Of a stretch of DNA of 11,401 nt, positions 7,218 to 11,401 are shown piece after piece. Position 1 is the stretch's first letter; each line of letters begins with the position of its first letter. Where the stretch lies: NCBI GenBank assembly GCA_964401455.1, contig CAYNYI010000089.1, positions 1-11,401 of the forward strand, written 5' to 3'. This stretch comes from CAYNYI01 sp964401455 (GTDB taxonomy: Bacteria > Fibrobacterota > OXYB2-FULL-49-7 > CAYNYI01). The notes below the pieces were generated by a model that was given only the letters and a program-made list of their open reading frames with translations, made no database searches and was not told where the DNA came from. A program made the position numbers and the translations under genes.

Positions 7218-8380
7218 TTGAGCTCCGGAGTCAATGGGATACTCTTTTCCCGGTTAATTGACGGGGTTATAAGGATTATTGTTTCAATTGTTCGTTTATT
7301 ATTACGCGAATATCCGAAAAGAAAGCGCCCCAAAACCGGTATTCTTCCAAGAACAGGCAGCGTCCTTTTCGAACGTCCTTTCTCTTTATGGAGAATACCG
7401 GCAAGGTAAACTGTGGTCCCGCTCCTTACGTAAATTTGATTGTCGCATTGCCGGCTTTTTATCGCAGGCAGACCTGAAACAGCGTTTGCGTAGTCAATTC
7501 CGCTGTGGGATACTTTAATATCAAGAGAAACGCAGGAATCATGGTAATTCTCTATTACCGGTTTAATAAAAATGTTTGCGCCGTATTCGCGAAATTGTAC
7601 TCCGGAACCGTTTTGGTCCGCGAAAGGGTAAGGTATTTCTCCCCCGGATCTAAAAGACGCCGTACCGCCGCTGCGGCAGACTACGCTCGGACAGGATATT
7701 ATCTCAGCCGCTCCCATTTCCGCAAGCATATGCAGGGCTGCTCTGAAGGCATTTTCCCTTCTAAGGGGAGAGAAAGCCCTACTCTCCTCTGTAATATTTT
7801 CAGGAACGGATATTTCGGATATTACCGAAACGGAATTAAAAGATGACCATTCTATCCCGGTTTTTTCCGCGGAGCTGCGGTCAACTTCAATCAGTTTTAT
7901 TTCAATCTTGACATTATTTTTCAAAGATTTGTCTGTTACTGCGGAAATTATTTTTCCGGGGTATTTTGTTTTAAGTTCTGCCAGAAGCCTACTGTTTTTT
8001 TTTGTATATATAATGCCGGATATTATGCATTTTTCTCCGGCAGGTATTATTCTGACAGATTCGGCTTTTTTCATGGCAGTTCTCAATTCTGTGAATAGAT
8101 AACCGCTTTTATCAGATACCGAAGTGACTTTAAGAATAACAGTATCCCTGTTCGCCGTCTGAAGCAATAAGTCACGCCTACCTGAAGAAATTCCCTCTAT
8201 CAGACACCCTTTGCCGCGTTTTATTAGTATGGCTCTGACAGCTTTTCTGCCTGCCGGATTTCTGGTGCTTTCGATTAGATTTTTGCACGGATAAATAAAA
8301 GACTCGCCGACTGCGATGGTTGTGTCTTTAATAATTGCGGCTGAAAGAGTTCCGCAAAGTAAAAGTATTAAGAAATACAT
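7214..8380 (-). CDS. cpaC: CpaC/RcpA outer-membrane secretin of the Tad pilus
   Basis: Forms the outer-membrane channel for the pilus. Counting from ATG 8380 (388 residues): a signal-like hydrophobic start (MYFLILLLCGTLSA), the CpaC/RcpA N-terminal pilus domain (TIAVGESF, 21-28), a BON-like stretch (about 95-150), then the secretin core with VKIEIKLIEVDRSS (157-170), ASFRSGGEIPYP (241-252), FREYGANIFIKPVI (263-276) and PVLGRIPVLGRFLF (342-355). ATG 8380 is chosen because it places the signal peptide at the N-terminus and lies 8 nt after the cpaB stop. An in-frame ATG at 8458 would overlap cpaB by 70 nt. Weakness: AAAAGG is 12 nt upstream, and the signal peptide lacks basic residues before its core. 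Somewhat short for the family. It contains several cysteines. Confidence 0.93.
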   Translation of the reverse strand: MYFLILLLCGTLSAAIIKDTTIAVGESFIYPCKNLIESTRNPAGRKAVRAILIKRGKGCLIEGISSGRRDLLLQTANRDTVILKVTSVSDKSGYLFTELRTAMKKAESVRIIPAGEKCIISGIIYTKKNSRLLAELKTKYPGKIISAVTDKSLKNNVKIEIKLIEVDRSSAEKTGIEWSSFNSVSVISEISVPENITEESRAFSPLRRENAFRAALHMLAEMGAAEIISCPSVVCRSGGTASFRSGGEIPYPFADQNGSGVQFREYGANIFIKPVIENYHDSCVSLDIKVSHSGIDYANAVSGLPAIKSRQCDNQIYVRSGTTVYLAGILHKEKGRSKRTLPVLGRIPVLGRFLFGYSRNNKRTIETIILITPSINREKSIPLTPELN

Positions 8381-8388
8381 GACTTTAT

Positions 8389-9003
8389 TCAGCCTTTTCT
8401 GTTCCTGATAGTAAAGTAAATGTTTCCTGTTGCAGCTTTCCTCATAAGTTTTAGGCAATTTTCAGGGGAAAGAATAAGTGTCGCTGAAAAAGATGTATTG
8501 TTTACAGCGAGAACCGGAATATCAGAAATTAGACTTTCTGAAAGTTCTCTACGGCCTGAGGCAATAGAACTGATAATATCTATGTGGTCTCCGGGAGTTA
8601 AAAAACGGATGATTGTGCTGTTGTCGGGTTCTATGTCCATGGCTCTCAGGCCTTCCGGTATTTTATCCGAAAAGTTTTTATCCATATCCGGAGATTTAAG
8701 ATAATTCCATAGAATAGGCTGATTTTGTTTAAGGTTAATAAGAGAAACCGAGCCTTCTATTCTGGCAGACGCTTCAGGGTAAATACAGTATGATGGAAGA
8801 GCGGCTTCCGCCATTTTGACAGTTTTAAAATTCTCGGTACTCAGAGGGGCTCCTCTTTCTATGTCCAGCCTTGCGGCAATTACATTTACATAAGATCTGT
8901 AGTCTGATAATTCAGAGTTATAATGCCGGTGTATTAAAAAAACCGTTAATAATGATAAAATAGCTGAAATGAGCGTCTTTTTTTTGCCGGATAGAATTTT
9001 CAT
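8389..9003 (-). CDS. cpaB: CpaB/RcpC pilus assembly protein
   Basis: Protein of 204 residues with one N-terminal membrane segment (about 10-25, after SGKKK) and a periplasmic domain. Residues about 40-105 fit the SAF domain of CpaB proteins (IAARLDIERGAPLSTENF, 42-59, then a second strand region ending NQPILWNYL). The following part has the RcpC/CpaB signature IPEGLRAMDIEPD (115-127) and FLTPGDHIDII (134-144). The family works with the secretin, possibly at the peptidoglycan. It is shorter than the usual 250-300 residues. Its ATG overlaps the pilin TGA as ATGA with no Shine-Dalgarno, so it is probably translated by coupling to the abundant pilin message. Confidence 0.93.
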   Translation of the reverse strand: MKILSGKKKTLISAILSLLTVFLIHRHYNSELSDYRSYVNVIAARLDIERGAPLSTENFKTVKMAEAALPSYCIYPEASARIEGSVSLINLKQNQPILWNYLKSPDMDKNFSDKIPEGLRAMDIEPDNSTIIRFLTPGDHIDIISSIASGRRELSESLISDIPVLAVNNTSFSATLILSPENCLKLMRKAATGNIYFTIRNRKG

Positions 9004-9245
9004 TTGTTGAAACTGTCCATATCAATATCATTAAGAACCTTGGTATCGGAATAATCGGAAACGGCTTCGCGTTTTCCCGCCAGGCCTTTTGTCATTCCGT
9101 TGAAAACAGCCCGAATCTGTTGTCCGAAGGCTTTTACGGCTACAAGAGCGCCGACAGCCACCAGCGCGACGATAATTATGTATTCAGTCAGGCCCTGACC
9201 ATTTTCATCAATAATAAAGTTGGAAAAAAAAGCCTTGAATTTCAT
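9000..9245 (-). CDS. flp: Flp-type (type IVb) prepilin
   Basis: Prepilin of 81 residues, the pilus fibre subunit. It has a basic leader (MKFKAFFSNFIIDENG), then QGLTEYIIIVALVAVGALVA. The cleavage site is G16/Q17, with Glu21 (+5) and Tyr22 (+6), the hallmark of Flp pilins. The hydrophobic helix spans about 22-40 and is followed by a short hydrophilic tail ending DMDSFNK, slightly longer than in the smallest Flp proteins. ATG 9245 is chosen because GGAGG sits 6 nt upstream; an in-frame start 12 codons earlier lacks this. It is the first gene of the operon, behind a good promoter, as expected for the most abundant product. Processing needs a TadV-type peptidase, which is not in this window. Confidence 0.95.
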   Translation of the reverse strand: MKFKAFFSNFIIDENGQGLTEYIIIVALVAVGALVAVKAFGQQIRAVFNGMTKGLAGKREAVSDYSDTKVLNDIDMDSFNK

Positions 9246-9285
9246 TTGAATCCTCCGAAAGTAAAATAGATAAAGCAACAAAGGT

Positions 9286-9315
9286 AAAATAGCATATAAG
9301 CATGTAGATTGTCAA
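9286..9315 (-). promoter_or_regulatory. Sigma70-type promoter of the Tad operon
   Basis: On the minus strand a perfect TTGACA (9315-9310) is followed after 18 nt by TATTTT (9291-9286), four of six matches to the consensus -10. Transcription would start near 9279, giving a leader of about 34 nt that contains GGAGG before the pilin ATG. It is the only strong promoter-like pair I see upstream of the nine-gene operon. Confidence 0.65.
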
Positions 9316-9350
9316 GCAAAATGTTTATAGTAAATAACAGGAAAAGTATA

Positions 9351-9364
9351 GCCGTAGATACGGC
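9351..9364. promoter_or_regulatory. 14-bp palindrome upstream of the Tad promoter
   Basis: GCCGTA, two bases (GA), then TACGGC: perfect 6-bp arms. Its centre is about 42 bp upstream of the -35 element, near -78 from the predicted start, a usual distance for an activator site. No regulator is identified. It could also be a chance inverted repeat. Confidence 0.3.
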
Positions 9365-9423
9365 CTGATGTTGCGATATGAAATTATAAGATTATTTCTG
9401 TACTTTATCGGGAGGGGAGCGGG

Positions 9424-9448
9424 CCGGGCTCCATACGGAGGAGCCCGG
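9424..9448 (-). terminator. Strong GC hairpin just after the PIN-PhoH gene
   Basis: Perfect 9-bp inverted repeat, CCGGGCTCC (9424-9432) and GGAGCCCGG (9440-9448), with a 7-nt loop. It starts 8 nt beyond the stop codon of the minus-strand PhoH gene and is placed like an intrinsic terminator, but no T-run follows on the minus strand. On the plus strand only TTATAAAA follows. It may be a transcript-stabilising hairpin or a factor-assisted terminator that separates this gene from the Tad promoter. Confidence 0.5.
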
Positions 9449-9456
9449 TTATAAAA

Positions 9457-10794
9457 CTAGAGGTTTTCTACGGCCAGCGAAGCCAATTCCGAACGTTCAC
9501 TTTTGCTGAGGAATATATGTCCGACTATGTCGATATTTTTTAAACGTTCAACAGAGTAGGAGAGACCATTTGAGTTGGAGTCCAGATAGGGGTTGTCTAT
9601 TTGTTCCGGGTCTCCGGTAAGAATAATTTTAGTTCCCTCACCTACTCTTGAAATTATAGTTTTTACTTCATGAGGTGTAAGGTTCTGGGCTTCATCCACA
9701 ATTAAAAATTGATCGGGAATACTTCTACCCCTAATGTAGGTAAGCGCTTCAATCTCGAGTATGTTTGATTTAATGAGCTTGTCAACCTTGTCCTCTGATT
9801 TTTTTGCCTCCTTGGATTTATCATCGGTGCTTTTTCTGCCGTGGAGTATAAAATCAAGGTTGTCGAATACAGGCTGCATCCAGTAGTTCATTTTTTCATC
9901 CTTACTGCCTGGAAGATACCCTATATCTTTTCCCATAGGTATTATAGGGCGTGCGACAAGCAGTTTTTTAAAGGCGGGTCTTTTTCCGAGTATTTGTTTG
10001 AGTCCGCATGCGATTGCGATCAAGGTCTTACCTGTACCGGCCTGACCGACAAGAGTTATGAGCTTAATGCTTTCATCAAGAAGAAGGTGGAAAGCAAAGC
10101 GCTGCTCGAGATTAAGCGGAATGATACCCATAGCCTCGTCTGCGGGGCGTATAAGCCTGAGAGAATTTTCCTGCGGATACATTTTGCACATGGCAGACTG
10201 TGAGTCGTCTTCTTCACTTTTTAGAAGCACGAATTCGTTGCAGAAAAAGGTGTAACCTTTTATTTCAATGGACCCGGAAGCATATAGTTCATTTATCGTA
10301 TCAGAAGGTACTTTTATTTCACGCCAGCCTTTATAAAGGCTGGAGTATTCGACTTTCTGTTTCTCGTAGTCTGCCGCTTTAATGCCGAGAGCTTCTGATT
10401 TTATTCTGGCGTTTACGTCTTTGGATATAAAAAACACAGATTTTCCGCTCTGCTGAAGTTTCCATGCCGCCGCAAGTATTTTATTGTCATTGAGCGCCGG
10501 GTCCATATGAGGAATATCTTCAAGGTCTTTGCCGAGAGATAATTTGAGGGTGCCTCCGTTTTTCATTTTAGCGCCTTTTTTTAGGGCGCCGCGCTTAATC
10601 TGCGCGTCAATCTCTCTGAGTGCCTGTCTGGCGTGCATGCCTTTTTTGTCGGAGTGACTTTTGAATTTGTCAAGTTCTTCTATAACTGTAATGGGAATTA
10701 TGATATTGTTATCCGCAAAGGAGTATAGCGCACTGGGATTGTGGATAAGAACATTAGTGTCAAGAACGAAATTTTTCACTGTTGAGTCTGGCAT
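9457..10794 (-). CDS. PhoH-family ATPase with N-terminal PIN domain (PhoH2/YlaK type)
   Basis: A 445-residue fusion of a PIN ribonuclease domain and a PhoH P-loop ATPase, a family thought to act as RNA helicase/nuclease. The PIN part (about 8-140) has FVLDTNVLIH with Asp12, VIEELDKFK (38-46), NDNKI (Asp103) and SKDVNAR (Asp126), the expected acidic metal-binding set. The PhoH part has Walker A GQAGTGKT (250-257), ARPIIPMGKDIGYLPG (281-296), MQPVFDNL (306-313), LTYIRGRSIPDQFLIVDEAQ with Walker B (351-370) and LTGDPEQID (392-400). A Lys/Asp/Glu-rich run at 320-340 looks like an extra loop. ATG 10794 is chosen for its GGAGG with 5-nt spacing; a TTG start 15 codons earlier has no such site. It stands as a single transcription unit. 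Confidence 0.96.
   Translation of the reverse strand: MPDSTVKNFVLDTNVLIHNPSALYSFADNNIIIPITVIEELDKFKSHSDKKGMHARQALREIDAQIKRGALKKGAKMKNGGTLKLSLGKDLEDIPHMDPALNDNKILAAAWKLQQSGKSVFFISKDVNARIKSEALGIKAADYEKQKVEYSSLYKGWREIKVPSDTINELYASGSIEIKGYTFFCNEFVLLKSEEDDSQSAMCKMYPQENSLRLIRPADEAMGIIPLNLEQRFAFHLLLDESIKLITLVGQAGTGKTLIAIACGLKQILGKRPAFKKLLVARPIIPMGKDIGYLPGSKDEKMNYWMQPVFDNLDFILHGRKSTDDKSKEAKKSEDKVDKLIKSNILEIEALTYIRGRSIPDQFLIVDEAQNLTPHEVKTIISRVGEGTKIILTGDPEQIDNPYLDSNSNGLSYSVERLKNIDIVGHIFLSKSERSELASLAVENL
10324..10343. repeat. Perfect 20-bp palindrome inside the PhoH gene
   Basis: CCAGCCTTTA (10324-10333) is followed directly by its reverse complement TAAAGGCTGG (10334-10343). It lies in the codons for SLYKGW, between the PIN and PhoH domains. 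It may be a protein-binding site, an RNA hairpin, or coincidence. Confidence 0.6.
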
Positions 10795-10967
10795 CTTAAC
10801 CTCCGGCGATAATTTGGAATCATCAAACAATTGTTGCAATAGTTATAATTTTCTTAAAATCTCACAGAAAAAGCAATACATTAATTAAATTTGTCTGTTT
10901 TTTCTTTATTTAACAGGAATAATATTTTATACTCTATGTAGGATGAGAGTTAAACAGGGGGTGAGAT
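10795..10967. promoter_or_regulatory. AT-rich divergent intergenic region between PhoH and STAS genes
   Basis: Holds the Shine-Dalgarno of the PhoH gene (GGAGG on the minus strand, complement at 10800-10804) and, on the plus strand, a possible STAS promoter: TTTATT (10905-10910), 17 nt, TATACT (10928-10933). An alternative -35 TTAACA (10910-10915) is poorly spaced. No good promoter for the leftward PhoH gene could be picked out. No palindrome or terminator is seen. Confidence 0.35.
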
Positions 10968-11264
10968 ATGGTTGTGGAAATAAAAAACTCTGAAGGCTCA
11001 GGTATCGTGAAGATATCCGGGGAAATCAATAAGATAGACCTAACTGAACTGGAAGAGGCTGTCGAGAAAGTCTCCCGGATGGACAAAATCGTTTTTGACC
11101 TGGGAAGCGTCAGATTTATAAGTTCCGCTTTTATAAATCTTATGTTCGGGCTGAGAAAAAGAAATCCAAAACTTGCTGAAAAGCTGGAATTTATAAATTC
11201 TAAAGATGATTTTGACGAACTTTTCACCATAACCCATTTTGATAAATTTTTCCGTATTATCTGA
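10968..11264 (+). CDS. STAS-domain protein (anti-anti-sigma factor type)
   Basis: Single-domain protein of 98 residues with the STAS fold pattern: strand GIVKISGEI (12-20), helix LTELEEAVEKV (25-35), strand KIVFDLGSVRFI (40-51), then the switch helix SSAFINLMFGLRKR (52-65) and a final TITHFDKFFRII. Aligned by eye with SpoIIAA, Ser53 takes the place of the phosphorylated serine, but the Asp before it is Ser52 and the Ser-Gly after it is Ala-Phe, so regulation by a classic anti-sigma kinase is uncertain. The ATG follows GGGGG with 6-nt spacing. No partner kinase, phosphatase or sigma factor is in the window. Stand-alone STAS proteins also act in other complexes, so the target is unknown. Confidence 0.9.
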   Translation: MVVEIKNSEGSGIVKISGEINKIDLTELEEAVEKVSRMDKIVFDLGSVRFISSAFINLMFGLRKRNPKLAEKLEFINSKDDFDELFTITHFDKFFRII

Positions 11265-11277
11265 TAGAGGGCCTTTA

Positions 11278-11401
11278 TTAGTTCATGTTTCGGAGGCTCT
11301 CTGAAATATTCAGAGCATAATCCCCGATTTTTTCAAAGTGATTTATAATTACAAGATAAAGTATCTCTGACTTAATATCTCCTTCTGCCAGCATACGCCT
11401 G
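11278..11401 (-). CDS. 3' end of a PhoU-domain protein (possibly Na/Pi cotransporter)
   Basis: The minus strand carries the last 40 codons of a gene that begins beyond the right edge and ends with TAA (11280-11278). The visible tail includes SEILYLVIINHFEKIGDYAL, which fits the 'YL..I.hlEkIGDyA.NI.E' motif of PhoU helices, followed by NISESLRNMN. PhoU domains occur as stand-alone phosphate regulators and at the C-terminus of Na/Pi cotransporter II proteins; the fragment cannot distinguish these. It is convergent with the STAS gene, 13 bp separating the stop codons, and no terminator fits between them. Confidence 0.8.
   Translation of the reverse strand, partial: RRMLAEGDIKSEILYLVIINHFEKIGDYALNISESLRNMN

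Noticed and set aside
8381..8458. Longer secretin starting at ATG 8458
   Set aside because: It would bury the signal peptide 26 residues inside a polar N-terminus and overlap cpaB by 70 nt.
10795..10839. Longer PhoH protein starting at TTG 10839
   Set aside because: The ATG at 10794 has an ideal GGAGG and the PIN domain begins right after it; the extra 15 residues are polar with no ribosome binding site.
11299..11315. CTCTGAA-ATA-TTCAGAG inverted repeat
   Set aside because: Seven-base arms inside the coding sequence of the PhoU-domain gene with no T-run; likely incidental.
1..11401. CRISPR arrays, tRNA/rRNA genes, insertion sequences, integrase or toxin-antitoxin genes
   Set aside because: Looked for and not seen: no spaced direct repeats, no transposase-like frames, no terminal inverted repeats and no tRNA-like folds noticed by eye.

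Overview
The window comes from a Gram-negative bacterium: it encodes an outer-membrane secretin. Base composition is moderately AT-rich with long A/T tracts. The mix of genes (a Tad pilus locus whose ATPase carries an FHA domain, an orphan membrane histidine kinase, a PIN-PhoH ATPase and a stand-alone STAS protein) does not fix the lineage. An environmental or anaerobic member of a less-studied phylum, for example near Fibrobacterota or spirochaetes, would fit, but this is a weak inference.

Layout. (1) Positions 1-189 are a leader with no clear promoter and two weak, mutually antisense small ORFs. (2) A plus-strand membrane sensor histidine kinase follows (190-2148). (3) It converges, with 6 bp between stop codons, on a nine-gene minus-strand operon (9245 down to 2155), in transcription order: Flp prepilin, CpaB/RcpC, CpaC/RcpA secretin, FHA-TadA ATPase, TadB, TadC, a DUF192-like protein, a membrane FHA protein and a membrane TPR-like protein. 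Neighbouring genes overlap or lie within 8 nt of each other, and a good sigma70-type promoter precedes the prepilin. (4) A 211-bp gap holds that promoter, a 14-bp palindrome and a strong hairpin just after the next gene. (5) A minus-strand PIN-PhoH ATPase (9457-10794) is divergent from (6) a plus-strand STAS protein (10968-11264). (7) The STAS gene converges on the 3' end of a PhoU-domain gene that runs off the window.

How the genes work together. Genes 9245-4186 encode the core of a type IVb (Flp/Tad) pilus: the fibre subunit, the outer-membrane channel with its CpaB partner, the hexameric ATPase and the two inner-membrane platform proteins. No prepilin peptidase (TadV), TadZ/CpaE, pseudopilins (TadE/F) or TadG are present here, so these must be elsewhere or replaced. 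The two FHA domains, one fused to the motor ATPase and one on a bitopic membrane protein, suggest that phosphothreonine signalling or FHA-mediated docking takes the place of the usual TadZ-type localisation. That is the most interesting hypothesis from this window. The flanking genes look like unrelated housekeeping or signalling genes.
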